Of a DNA stretch of 64,000 nucleotides, positions 54,569-63,363 are shown one piece after another. The stretch's first letter is position 1, and every line of letters starts with the position of its first letter. The stretch is from Desulfosporosinus shakirovi. GTDB taxonomy: Bacteria; Bacillota; Desulfitobacteriia; Desulfitobacteriales; Desulfitobacteriaceae. The notes under the pieces were generated by a model. That model did no database searches. It was not told the origin of the DNA and worked only from the letters and a program-made list of their open reading frames with translations. The stretch spans positions 22,482-86,481 of the forward strand of contig NZ_JAJDOO010000020.1 of the NCBI RefSeq assembly GCF_020595055.1, in the 5' to 3' direction. The translations under genes were made by a program, and so were the position numbers.

Positions 54569-55696
54569 ATGTCGCTTACAACACAAATTAAAGAATTTGC
54601 CTTAGATATGGGGTACAGCAAGGTCGGCATTATTCCTGCCGAAAGCTTTCCTGAATACATCGCTGATTTAACCGATAGACATGAGATGTATTCATTTTAT
54701 ATCAAAGGACCGTCTCGTCCGTTGGTTGCAGCGGAACCCCGTTCGCTGATGCCTACGGCGAAGTCCATCATTACAACAGTTTATGATTATGCACAAAAGA
54801 GCTTTCCGAAGGAATTGACCGATAAAATCGGCCGCGTCTATCAAGCGAGGTGTTATAATGCACCAGATGAACGGATCAATGGAGCCAGACCACAACTGAT
54901 GCGGGAATTTCTGCGCAAACTCGGGTGCGAAGTGGGTGATAAGATAAGTTTGCCAGAAAGATTGGTTGCGGCTAAAGCAGGTATAGTCAATTACGGTAGA
55001 AATAATTTCGCTTATGCCGAAGGTATTGGATCTTTTATCTATCTTACATCCTTTGTAGTCGATATAGAGCTCGACTATGATAGTCCAACCGTTGAGGTTG
55101 GTTGCCCGGAAGGCTGTTCCGCCTGCATGAAAGCTTGCCCTACTCAAGCCATTTATGAGCCGCTAAAATTGAATCCGCGCCGTTGCATTGCGTTTAATAC
55201 ATTCATAACGCAGGATCGTATGGCCGGAAGTCACATTGAACCTGAAATCCGTGAAAAGATGGGGACGAAGGTTCATGGATGCGACATTTGCCAAGAGGTA
55301 TGTCCCCGCAATCAGACAAGATTAAAAGAAAAACTGCTGGACGATGAGTTTTTGGTGAAAGTGGCTCAGGATTTCAGTCTCTCACAAATGCTCAATATGA
55401 CAGATGAATTTTATTCGTCAAGAATACAGCCGCTGATGTACAACTATATAAAAGAAAGGAAATACTTTCAGCGGAATGCCGCCATTGCTCTTGGTAATCT
55501 AGGCGACCCGGCATTTGTTCCCAATCTCGCAGTTGCCATGAATGATCCTGAAGATTTAGTACGTGGTTATGCCGCATGGGCTTTAGGGAAAATCGGTAAC
55601 AGATCAGCCCAACAAATTCTTGAGGATAATCTTAGCGAGGAAACAAGTGAATCTGTAAAAGAAGAGATTAGAAGCGCTTTATTTAGAGTGAAATAA
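54569..55696 (+). CDS. QueG-like double [4Fe-4S] protein with HEAT repeats
   Basis: This 375-residue protein resembles epoxyqueuosine reductase QueG and related reductive-dehalogenase-like proteins. It has an N-terminal QueG-type domain, two 4Fe-4S motifs (CPEGCSACMKACP near residue 178 and CDICQEVCP near 236) and C-terminal HEAT-like repeats (RNAAIALGNLGDPAFVP, RGYAAWALGKIGN). QueG uses cobalamin to finish queuosine in tRNA. Regulation by a MarR protein and a divergent N-terminus suggest it may instead be a stress- or substrate-induced reductase. The ATG is behind GAGAGGAG. Confidence 0.78.
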   Translation: MSLTTQIKEFALDMGYSKVGIIPAESFPEYIADLTDRHEMYSFYIKGPSRPLVAAEPRSLMPTAKSIITTVYDYAQKSFPKELTDKIGRVYQARCYNAPDERINGARPQLMREFLRKLGCEVGDKISLPERLVAAKAGIVNYGRNNFAYAEGIGSFIYLTSFVVDIELDYDSPTVEVGCPEGCSACMKACPTQAIYEPLKLNPRRCIAFNTFITQDRMAGSHIEPEIREKMGTKVHGCDICQEVCPRNQTRLKEKLLDDEFLVKVAQDFSLSQMLNMTDEFYSSRIQPLMYNYIKERKYFQRNAAIALGNLGDPAFVPNLAVAMNDPEDLVRGYAAWALGKIGNRSAQQILEDNLSEETSESVKEEIRSALFRVK

Positions 55697-55757
55697 GGGG
55701 CGAACTAAATCGAAGTGGAGGATATGAGCAAAAGGCATGGAGTTTACAAATAAAAAT

Positions 55758-55891
55758 CCCCTCACTATGAGGGGTGATAGAAGGAGGATGAGAAAATGAA
55801 AAGCCGAAGTGGTATTGAGCCTTCTTAATAGATTTGCTCAAGCCAACGGATACTAAAATGGCAATCAGAGACCACAAAGTGGTCTTTTTTT
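55758..55891 (+). terminator. Two hairpins after the QueG-like gene, with a 10-codon ORF between
   Basis: CCCCTC-N5-GAGGGG lies at 55758-55774; AGACCAC-AAA-GTGGTCT with TTTTTTT at 55869-55891 is the clear terminator. Between them AAGGAGGATGAGAAA precedes a ten-residue ORF (MKSRSGIEPS, 55796-55828), probably a gene remnant. From 55892 to 56081 only a CGTTTGCAAACG palindrome (55961-55972) stands out. Confidence 0.7.
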
Positions 55892-56081
55892 GTCCTCGAT
55901 TCACTTCTTCGCCATATTTCGCCGTCAATTTGGAATATAATCGTTTTTATGCTATGACAACGTTTGCAAACGATTAAGGGCAGGCAATATAGATAGTACC
56001 TATATTGGTTGAAGTGTATGTCCAATCCAGTAATAACTAAGTTTTAATAATTAATTTAAAAATATTGAGGGGTAAATATAG

Positions 56082-56649
56082 ATGAACGAAGAGAGCCTAA
56101 AACATTGAGTATAGAATGCATAATCTTCTAACAGGTGAAGATATAGTACTTTCTGAGCGGTCAAATGATTTTTGGCATTTTCTTGCTGCAAATGAGAACA
56201 TTATCATTGCAGATGCAAGCCTGCAGGACGATTTCGGGCTCTACTCAATTGACCTTGCAACAGGAATAATGGAAAAACTTTTAAGCTTGCGCGTGCATGA
56301 GGGATACATAGCTAACGGAAAATTCTATTATACATCACATGAGAAAAAGGGTTTAGGGTCAATACATTTAAACGGTGATGCCCCAGAGGAAATAACTTTA
56401 CCAGTAATGAATGAAACTTTCTTCGTCAAACGTATTACAGGTTTTGGCGATTTCCTGTACGTTGCAGCTTATTATGATGGAGAAGGCCACATTATACGTA
56501 TTCATTTAAAAACACATGAAACAACAATACTTGCTAATGGTTTTGGCGCAATATGGGAGCTATGCTCAGATGGAAAAACACTTTATGTCTATGACACAAA
56601 GTCTCCTACTGATAAGAGGGGAAATATTACAGTGATTCCTCTTGAATAA
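56082..56649 (+). pseudogene. Frameshifted beta-propeller-like fragment
   Basis: A start at 56082 (behind GAGGGG) reads MNEESLKH and stops. One A fewer in the AAAA run at about 56099-56102 would join it to NIEYRMHNLLTGEDIVLSE and the open 177-residue frame starting at 56116. The long frame has repeated strands (YSIDLATGIMEKLL, IIRIHLKTHETTIL, LYVYDTKSP) like those of DUF5050-type propellers, but is too short for a full propeller. It may be a truncated relic, or 56116-56649 may be translated from its own ATG. Confidence 0.5.
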
Positions 56650-56768
56650 GGCTGCCTAGAACTCCATTAAGCGCAAGATATCCTGCCAGTTTTGTTACCC
56701 AAAAGGAACATAACAGAAGAAATAACTCTAGGGTTTTGGGTGCGACGAAAACGACCGGAGGGAAAGTT

Positions 56769-56942
56769 ATGGATGCAAATCAAATAGTAAATCAATACGC
56801 AGTAGGATGGGGTACGTTGTCATTAATAAACGCTGGAATAGCACAGGGCAAAAATAGATCAGGCTTTAATTGGTTTTTGTTAACGCTATTCTTAGGGCCA
56901 TTAGCCACATTATTTTTGGTCCTTTCTAATAAAATAGAGTAA
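56769..56942 (+). CDS. Small membrane protein
   Basis: This 57-residue protein starts at the ATG at 56769 behind GGAGGG. It has a C-terminal hydrophobic segment (WFLLTLFLGPLATLFLVLS) preceded by NRSGFNW; the pattern of glycine-rich linker, Asn-Arg-Ser and FxxxLFLGPLA is seen in many small Firmicute membrane proteins of unknown role. It stands alone; the gap to 57209 has no gene. Confidence 0.6.
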   Translation: MDANQIVNQYAVGWGTLSLINAGIAQGKNRSGFNWFLLTLFLGPLATLFLVLSNKIE

Positions 56943-57209
56943 ATATTATTTGCTATGTCACATTCCTATTTAAGCGCAGGATATCCAGGCAACTGAGCTA
57001 GGGATACCGGGCCGACTGCTGACAAATATGACTTTGTCAGCAGTCGGTTCACTGATTCAGCCGGGGGTAGAATTAACGCTGTCTTAAAAGCTGCCGGTTA
57101 AGCCTGCGGCGGGGCAAAAAGGTCGTTGGTTGTGGGATCTATAACCTTAATATCCCGTATTCCGGTCAGCGCGCCGCTGGACGTAAGGAGAGGGATGGTG
57201 TAATCCTAT

Positions 57210-57603
57210 ATGAGTAAGTTGAAGGATAAACTCAGTAATTTTAATAATGAGCTTCAAAGGCTTAAAGAAGCAGATAAAGAGCATAAAAAGCAAGGGGTAA
57301 GCGACGTGGTCCGTGATGGGTTTATTCAGAGATTTGAGTTCACCTATGAGCTTGCATGGAAGACCACTAAGGTGTTCCTTGAAGATACGGGTATATTAGA
57401 TGTTAATTCTCCAAAAGCAGTGATTAAAGAGGCATATGCTCAAAAACTTATTAGTGACGAAAAAAACTGGCTACTTATGTTGAATGACAGAAATATGACT
57501 TTCCACATGTATTAAGGAAGACATGGCGGTGGAAACTGCCGAAAGAATTTCTGGTCGCTATATTAAAGAATTCGAATTGCTTTTGGAAGAATTACAAAAG
57601 TAG
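57210..57603 (+). pseudogene. HEPN-type (HI0074/HepT-like) gene with one frameshift
   Basis: The frame runs 101 residues, FEFTYELAWKTTKVFLED being the family hallmark, to RNMTFHMY and a stop. RNMTFHMY fits the HEPN RNase motif RX4HXY. Skipping one T at about 57514 restores KEDMAVETAERISGRYIKEFEL and ends at 57603, giving about 131 residues, the normal family length. The gene is therefore intact apart from one inserted base. The family pairs with a minimal nucleotidyltransferase as a toxin-antitoxin system; no partner gene is visible on either side. Confidence 0.75.
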
Positions 57604-57883
57604 TATCGAAGATATCTTTAGTCCTAAAAATTTATGGAGGGGCAATTCTTCTATTATGCGTTTAAATGACGTAGCTAAAGCCTCGTCCAAATCTTATTCC
57701 TCCTCTTGCGATTATTTATTCACTGGTACCCCCTTGTAAACTTCGTGTTTAGATGCAAAGGGGAATTAGTAATCTTTGCCAACAGGTTGATGATACCACA
57801 AAAATAGAAGATATATAATACTCTAAATAATAAATTAAATATTGTTTGTTACATATCTCAAGACAAGGTAAATTAATGACTCT

Positions 57884-57927
57884 AATGACCACCTAATTCT
57901 TTTTCCAGGAATCAGGTGGTCATTTTT
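57884..57927 (+). terminator. Rho-independent terminator
   Basis: AATGACCACCTAATT pairs with AATCAGGTGGTCATT (one mismatch), followed by TTTTT. It lies between the HEPN remnant and the next operon. The rest of 57604-58115 has no gene. Confidence 0.8.
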
Positions 57928-58115
57928 GAACGTCAATTTTGACCTTTTTAGTCTTCTGATCTCTCTTTTTAGGACTGTTCAATTAGACTATATTAAATAG
58001 AGACTGCTAATCATGAGGCTTGAATTATGGACCAGCAAAAGAATGTGACCCAGCACAGTACAAGAACTTATAACGCTGATGAGTGCAAAAGGAGTGTTGA
58101 CACGCATAATTATCG

Positions 58116-58131
58116 TGGCACAAAAATTGCA
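58116..58131 (+). promoter_or_regulatory. Sigma-54 promoter of the second beta-oxidation operon
   Basis: TGGCAC-N5-TTGCA with full consensus and correct spacing, about 63 bases before the leader ORF and 110 before the dehydrogenase start. Confidence 0.85.
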
Positions 58132-58193
58132 TATATTTACAATATACTGAATAATTAGAAATTTTATCTCGGAAAAATGAAGAAGGAGGTATA

Positions 58194-58244
58194 ATGGAGT
58201 TCGTATTCCAATTATTCTCAATGAAAGTGAGAGTGAGCCAATGA
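58194..58244 (+). CDS. 16-residue leader ORF coupled to acyl-CoA dehydrogenase
   Basis: A strong AAGGAGGT site seven bases before ATG opens a short frame, MEFVFQLFSMKVRVSQ, whose TGA overlaps the ATG of the dehydrogenase (ATGA). The dehydrogenase itself has only a weak ribosome site (GAGTGAG). The layout suggests translational coupling, with ribosomes loading at the leader. A start-site shift or a sequencing error joining the two is the alternative, but the frames differ. Confidence 0.55.
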   Translation: MEFVFQLFSMKVRVSQ

Positions 58245-59995
58245 CTAGCTTACCTAAAGGGGGAAGTTTTATCTTCGGGCAAACCAACCCCCAAGATATA
58301 TTCACGCCCGAGGATTTCACGCTTGAACACAAAATGATTTATAGGACGACGGCGGGTTTCATAACGGATAGCGTTCTGACCAGAATAGATGAACTGGAAA
58401 ACAAAAAAGAAGGTCTGATTAATGAACTTCTGGAGGCAGCCAGTGATTTAGGTCTTAATGGTGCTGATATTTCGGAAGAATATGGCGGCATGGAGATGGA
58501 TAAAATCAGCACTACCATTATTGCCGAATGTATAGGAAGAGCAGGTTCCTTTGCTCAGACCCAAGGCGGCCAAGCAGGTATTGGCAGTATGCCTATTGTC
58601 ATGTTTGGAACCCACGAACAAAAGAAGAAGTATCTGCCGGGATTAGCCATCGCTGAAAAAGTCGGGGCCTATGCTTTGACTGAACCGGGAGCGGGGTCGG
58701 ACGCTTTGTCTGCTAAGACTAGAGCAGACTTAAGTCCTGATGGAAAGTATTATATTTTAAACGGAACCAAACAGTTTATTACCAATGCCGGAATGGCCGA
58801 TGTATTCATAGTTTATGCCAAAATAGACGGGGATAAGTTCACTGCTTTTATCGTAGACGGAGATTCTGAAGGTCTTTCTACCGGGGCAGAAGAACATAAA
58901 ATGGGTATAAAAGGATCCTCCACCCGATCGGTAATCTTTGAAGATGTAAAGGTGCCGGTAGAAAACTTGTTGTTTGAGATCGGTCGAGGTCATGTGGTGG
59001 CTTTTAATATACTGAATCTGGGTCGGTTTAAACTGGCAGCTACTTCTGTTGGTATGGCTAAATTTGCTTTAGAGCTAGCAGCAACCTATGCTAATGACCG
59101 CAAGCAGTTTGGCACACCCATTGCAAATTTCGGTCTCATTAAGGAGAAACTGGCCGAAATGGCGATTAAAATTTACGTCACCGAGAGCATGGTCTACCGG
59201 ACTGGCGGCTTGTTAGAGAACATGATGAACAGTCTGGATACCTCTGGTAATGACGGAGGCCAGGTAGCTGCCAAGGGTATTGAGGAATATGCCCTGGAGT
59301 GCTCAATGAACAAGGTTTTTGGCACAGAAACATTGGGCTATGCTGTAGATGAAGGGGTACAAATCCATGGCGGGTACGGATTTAGTTCAGAATACACTAT
59401 CGAAAGACTATATAGGGATGCAAGGATTTACCGTATTTTCGAGGGGACCAATGAAATAAATCGGGTTTTGATTCCTACTACCCTGCTGCGTCGAGCGGCT
59501 AAAGGGGATTTACCCCTTCAGAAAGCCATCGAAAAACTTAAAGGAGAGATCGCCGCCGGAAGTTTGGTCAGAAAAGGGGAGGCGGGGTTGGTACAGGCAG
59601 CAAAGGATATCTTCCTGTTGACCATGGGTGCCGGGCTTCAAAAGTATGGGAAAGACTTGCAGAAACAGCAAGAAATACTTGGCAGACTGGCTGATTTAGC
59701 GATTAGAGTCTTTGCCATTGAAAGCGCCTGGCTTCGGGCTCAAAAGGCAGCAGCTAATGATGGTGGGACTAAGGCAAAACTTAAGCAGAATATGGCTATG
59801 GCCTATATTAATTCTACTGTTGGCCTGTTGGAATATTCGGCGAAAGAAACCTTGACAGCTCTTGCTGAAGGTGAGGAATTGGCAAGCCTACTGGATGATT
59901 TACAGAGGTTGACCAAATATACTACTCGGAACACGATAGCTCTAAGACAGGAGATAGCTGCAGCTATTTCAGAAGACGGTAAGTATGCAGTGTAG
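58241..59995 (+). CDS. Long acyl-CoA dehydrogenase with C-terminal extension
   Basis: This 584-residue protein belongs to the VLCAD/ACAD9/FadE-like class: the usual 380-residue dehydrogenase core (YALTEPGAGSDA, KQFITNAG, catalytic Glu401 in FEGTNEINR) plus about 170 extra helical residues. The extension in relatives helps dimerise or bind the membrane. The N-terminal 50 residues (GGSFIFGQTNPQDIFTPEDF) are also typical. It should oxidise acyl-CoA chains to 2-enoyl-CoA. It leads an operon with hbd, crotonase and thiolase genes behind a sigma-54 promoter. Confidence 0.92.
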   Translation: MTSLPKGGSFIFGQTNPQDIFTPEDFTLEHKMIYRTTAGFITDSVLTRIDELENKKEGLINELLEAASDLGLNGADISEEYGGMEMDKISTTIIAECIGRAGSFAQTQGGQAGIGSMPIVMFGTHEQKKKYLPGLAIAEKVGAYALTEPGAGSDALSAKTRADLSPDGKYYILNGTKQFITNAGMADVFIVYAKIDGDKFTAFIVDGDSEGLSTGAEEHKMGIKGSSTRSVIFEDVKVPVENLLFEIGRGHVVAFNILNLGRFKLAATSVGMAKFALELAATYANDRKQFGTPIANFGLIKEKLAEMAIKIYVTESMVYRTGGLLENMMNSLDTSGNDGGQVAAKGIEEYALECSMNKVFGTETLGYAVDEGVQIHGGYGFSSEYTIERLYRDARIYRIFEGTNEINRVLIPTTLLRRAAKGDLPLQKAIEKLKGEIAAGSLVRKGEAGLVQAAKDIFLLTMGAGLQKYGKDLQKQQEILGRLADLAIRVFAIESAWLRAQKAAANDGGTKAKLKQNMAMAYINSTVGLLEYSAKETLTALAEGEELASLLDDLQRLTKYTTRNTIALRQEIAAAISEDGKYAV

Positions 59996-60058
59996 TTTTT
60001 TTGAGGTACTGTGTTACGTCTTAAAGTGTAAAGGTTAATTAATAAAGGAGGATGTACA

Positions 60059-60913
60059 ATGGAATTCAAGAAAGCAGCTGTTATTGGCGGGGCAGGCACT
60101 ATGGGATCTGGTATTGTACAAACGATCGCTCAAGCCGGGATCGAAGTCTTACTTTTTGAAACGAATCTGGAAGTAGCTCAAAAAGGAAAGATAAAGCTGG
60201 ACAAGGTCGTCCAAAAACTAGTGGATAAAGGTAAAGTATCCGCTCAAGATAAGCAGAATATGCTGGACAAGATTGTTTTATGTGACAATTATCAAGCAAT
60301 TGCAGACGTAGACTTGGTAATTGAAGCGGTTTTTGAGAATATCCAGTTGAAAAAAGATATCTTTAAACAACTTGATGAAATTGTTAAGCCGGGGGCTATC
60401 CTTGCTAGCAACACATCCGCTCTGTCTCTGACGGAAATTGCCAGTGCTACCAAAAGACCGGACAAAGTCATAGGGTTGCATTTCTTTAATCCAGTGCCCG
60501 TAATGAAGTTGGTCGAGTTGGTAATGGGTTTGGCGACCAGCGAAGAAACTTATCAGGCTTCAGCGGTTTTTTGTGAACTAATTGGCAAAAAGGTGATCAA
60601 AGCCAAAGATACCACGGGTTTTTTAGTGAACTATCTTCAGATTCCGTTGCTTAACGGGGCGGTAGCCGCATATGAGGCAGGACTATCCTCGGCTGAGGAT
60701 ATCGACAAAGCATGCGTGCTAGGGATGAATCATCCCATCGGTCCTTTGGCTTTATTAGATCTGATAGGGCTGGATACTGCTTTAGACGTATTCAATGTTA
60801 TGTATGAGGGAACAGGCGATATGAAGTTTTGGCCGCGTACTGTTCACAAGCGCCTGGTTCAAGCGGGACATCTGGGCCGAAAAACCGGCAAAGGCTTTTT
60901 TACCTACAATTAA
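60059..60913 (+). CDS. 3-hydroxyacyl-CoA dehydrogenase, second copy
   Basis: This 284-residue protein has GGAGTMGSGIVQTIAQAG near residue 9, [17 protein letters not shown] with the catalytic His, and NHPIGPLALLDLIGLD. AAAGGAGG precedes the ATG. It is about as long as Hbd at 36136 but clearly divergent, so the two operons probably handle different chain lengths or conditions. It lies 63 bases after the dehydrogenase and 23 before the crotonase gene. Confidence 0.92.
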   Translation: MEFKKAAVIGGAGTMGSGIVQTIAQAGIEVLLFETNLEVAQKGKIKLDKVVQKLVDKGKVSAQDKQNMLDKIVLCDNYQAIADVDLVIEAVFENIQLKKDIFKQLDEIVKPGAILASNTSALSLTEIASATKRPDKVIGLHFFNPVPVMKLVELVMGLATSEETYQASAVFCELIGKKVIKAKDTTGFLVNYLQIPLLNGAVAAYEAGLSSAEDIDKACVLGMNHPIGPLALLDLIGLDTALDVFNVMYEGTGDMKFWPRTVHKRLVQAGHLGRKTGKGFFTYN

Positions 60914-60936
60914 TAGGTAACGGGAGGAAAAATTTT

Positions 60937-61719
60937 ATGGCTGAGAATAAGGTCGTTGAACTTTTGATTTCTGAAAGCGTTGGGATTATTACCATTAATA
61001 ATCCACCTGTAAACGCTCTTACCTTGGATGTTAGGGAGCAATTGAAACAGGTACTGCAGGCAGTAGAAGGAAATGCGGAGATCCGTGCCTTGGTAATTAC
61101 CGGGGGTGGGGCAAAGTGTTTTGTTGCAGGTGCAGACATTAAAGATTTTCCCAAGCAGATGGAAAGCGGTCCGAGAGAAAATGCGACGATCTATAAAGAA
61201 ATGTTTAATTATCTGGAGGAAACGCCCAGACCTGTCATCGCAGCCTTAAATGGCCTGGCTTTGGGCGGAGGGTGCGAGTTGGCTTTAGCCTGTGACATTA
61301 GAATAGCCGATGAAAAAATGAAAATCGGTTTGCCGGAAGTGACCCTGGGCTTGATTCCCGGACTTGGCGGTACGCAAAGACTGGCGAGGTTGATCGGGCC
61401 ATCTAAAGCTAAAGAATTGATGTTTACAGGAACATTCATTGCGGCTGATGAGGCTTTGCGGATTGGACTGGTTAATCAAGTTGTGCCTCAAGGTACAGCC
61501 TTAGGAGAAGCTCTTAAGCTGGCCCAAAAGCTCGCTAAGGGGGCCGGTGTGGCTATAGGTTATGCAAAGCATCTAGTTAATAAGGGGACTGAGATTCCTT
61601 TGCAGGATGCAATGGAAATGGAAATGCAACATATTGAAAAGATCTTTGGTTCAGAGGATCTGCAAGAGGGCCTTGAGGCATTTATCCATAAACGCCCTGC
61701 AGTGTTTAAGAACAAGTAA
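60937..61719 (+). CDS. Enoyl-CoA hydratase, second copy
   Basis: This 260-residue crotonase has both hydratase glutamates, in LGGGCELALACD and IGLPEVTLGL, and the oxyanion segment CFVAGADIKDF. The ATG at 60937 behind GGGAGG is used; the frame is open further upstream inside the previous gene but that part is not coding. It is third in the 58-63 kb operon. Confidence 0.92.
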   Translation: MAENKVVELLISESVGIITINNPPVNALTLDVREQLKQVLQAVEGNAEIRALVITGGGAKCFVAGADIKDFPKQMESGPRENATIYKEMFNYLEETPRPVIAALNGLALGGGCELALACDIRIADEKMKIGLPEVTLGLIPGLGGTQRLARLIGPSKAKELMFTGTFIAADEALRIGLVNQVVPQGTALGEALKLAQKLAKGAGVAIGYAKHLVNKGTEIPLQDAMEMEMQHIEKIFGSEDLQEGLEAFIHKRPAVFKNK

Positions 61720-61797
61720 ATATCAGACAGGAATCATCTCGAGTTCCAGTGGGAGAACCGAGGGTATTAACTTATAGCATTATAGGAGGTTTTTTAA

Positions 61798-62991
61798 ATG
61801 TATTCAAAGGTTTATATTCCATATGGCGGTTACTACAGTACACCCTTTGCTCGTTGGCAGGGGAGTTTGCAAAATGAACATGCTGTTGAACTGGCAGGGT
61901 CGACGGCTAAGAAATGGCTCGCCACCAAAGAAATTGATCCAAAGATATTTGAATACCTTGTTTTTGGTAAAAGCATCGGACAACTGTATACATTTTACGA
62001 TGCTCCTTGGGCTGCATCTCTAATGGGTGCCCCAAATATTACTGGTATGCATATTAGTCAAGCCTGCTCTACTTCCACGACAGTTTTAAATCAAGCCGCT
62101 GCAGCGATCGAAACAGGTCTTTACGAAACCTCATTTTGCTTGCTGACAGACCGTTGTTCTAATGGCCCTTTCACAATTTGGCCTAACCCAAAGGGGCCGG
62201 GAGGCGAAGTGATTAAGGAAAGTTGGATGATGGATAACTTTGACGGTGGTCCCTGGGGCGGGGTTGCCATGATTCAAACTGCTGAAAACGTGGTCAATAA
62301 GGCCGGCGGAATTACAAAGGAAGACGTTGATAGGGTAACTGCCAGACGTTACGAGCAATATCAGGATGCTTTATCTGGGGATCGAGCGTTTCAAAAACGT
62401 TATATGATACCCGCAGAATATAAAATAAGCAAAAAGAAAATGGGCATGGTTGAAGCAGATGAAGGGATTACTCCCACGACTCTGGAAAGTTTGACTCCCT
62501 TAAAACCAGTTATTCCAGGCGGGGTGCACTCATTTGGCGCTCAAACCCATCCGGCGGATGGCAACTGTGGGCTTATTGTAACCACAAGAGATAAAGCGCG
62601 GGAACTGAGTACGGATAAAAACCTGGAAGTTCAGATAGTATCCTATGGTTATGCCCGTGCCGAACAAGCGCATATGGCTATGGCTGTAGTCCCTTCAGCA
62701 AGAATGGCTCTAGAAAAAGCCGGGATTGGCATCAAGGACGTAAAAGCAATTAAGTCTCATAATCCATTTACGGCTAATGATTTGTATATGGCTAACGAAA
62801 TGGGTCTGGATGTTATGACCATGAATAATTACGGTTGTTCACTTGTTTATGGGCATCCCCAAGGACCTACCGTTGGTCGGGGAATTATGGAAATGATTGA
62901 GGAACTGGCTATTCTAGGCGGAGGTTATGGTCTGTTCACTGGATGTGCGGCCGGCGACACTGGTGCAGCCATGGTTATCAAGGTTTCTTAA
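61798..62991 (+). CDS. Divergent thiolase
   Basis: This 397-residue thiolase-fold enzyme has the putative nucleophilic Cys in SQACSTSTTV near residue 90, the His in YGHPQGPTVG near 360, and the second Cys in TGCAAGDTGA near 380. KSHNPFTANDLYMAN replaces the usual NEAFA block, and overall it differs strongly from the thiolase at 37927. Such proteins occur in beta-oxidation operons of Desulfo-type Clostridia and other anaerobes. It should cleave 3-ketoacyl-CoA; the chain length is unknown. TAGGAGG precedes the ATG. Confidence 0.85.
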   Translation: MYSKVYIPYGGYYSTPFARWQGSLQNEHAVELAGSTAKKWLATKEIDPKIFEYLVFGKSIGQLYTFYDAPWAASLMGAPNITGMHISQACSTSTTVLNQAAAAIETGLYETSFCLLTDRCSNGPFTIWPNPKGPGGEVIKESWMMDNFDGGPWGGVAMIQTAENVVNKAGGITKEDVDRVTARRYEQYQDALSGDRAFQKRYMIPAEYKISKKKMGMVEADEGITPTTLESLTPLKPVIPGGVHSFGAQTHPADGNCGLIVTTRDKARELSTDKNLEVQIVSYGYARAEQAHMAMAVVPSARMALEKAGIGIKDVKAIKSHNPFTANDLYMANEMGLDVMTMNNYGCSLVYGHPQGPTVGRGIMEMIEELAILGGGYGLFTGCAAGDTGAAMVIKVS

Positions 62992-63044
62992 ACAGGATAT
63001 AAGAAGCCCAGGGGGAAACCGTTTAATACTGTAATTGTGAATTC

Positions 63045-63088
63045 TAGCCTTCTTGGGGTTAAAGCAATCATTTAACTCCAGAAGGCTA
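63045..63088 (+). terminator. Terminator of the second beta-oxidation operon
   Basis: TAGCCTTCTT-GGGGTTAAA pairs with TTTAACTCC-AGAAGGCTA around a seven-base loop, with a small mismatch in the middle. No long T run, but the stem is strong. From 63089 to 63363 there is no gene. Confidence 0.65.
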
Positions 63089-63363
63089 TACAATTCTATA
63101 ACAACATAAGTTCCTTGTGACAAAAACACAACATATAGATCATGGTATCCTGTACACAGTCCTGACACTAAATATTAAAACAAATATCACGATGTCTCAT
63201 ATATATGATATTTTGAACCCTAACCATGCAAATAATACGATCAAGACAATTGCATGACCTATTAGAAAGATTGGTTCATGAAAGATTAGAATCGTTCAAA
63301 TATAAGGATTGACAAAATCTTGGTCCTAGCTTGTTGTTTAGTCTCAAAAAAGGAGTGGATTGA

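Noticed and set aside
55961..55972. Catabolite-response (CcpA) site CGTTTGCAAACG
   Set aside because: It is palindromic but departs from the cre consensus and lies before a frameshifted gene; not enough to name it.
60829..60936. N-terminal extension of the second crotonase
   Set aside because: It lies within the end of the upstream hbd gene in another frame; GGGAGG marks the ATG at 60937.
63116..63134. Activator-site-like AAAACACAACA before the last regulator gene
   Set aside because: Half of the dyad is missing and no -24/-12 promoter follows.
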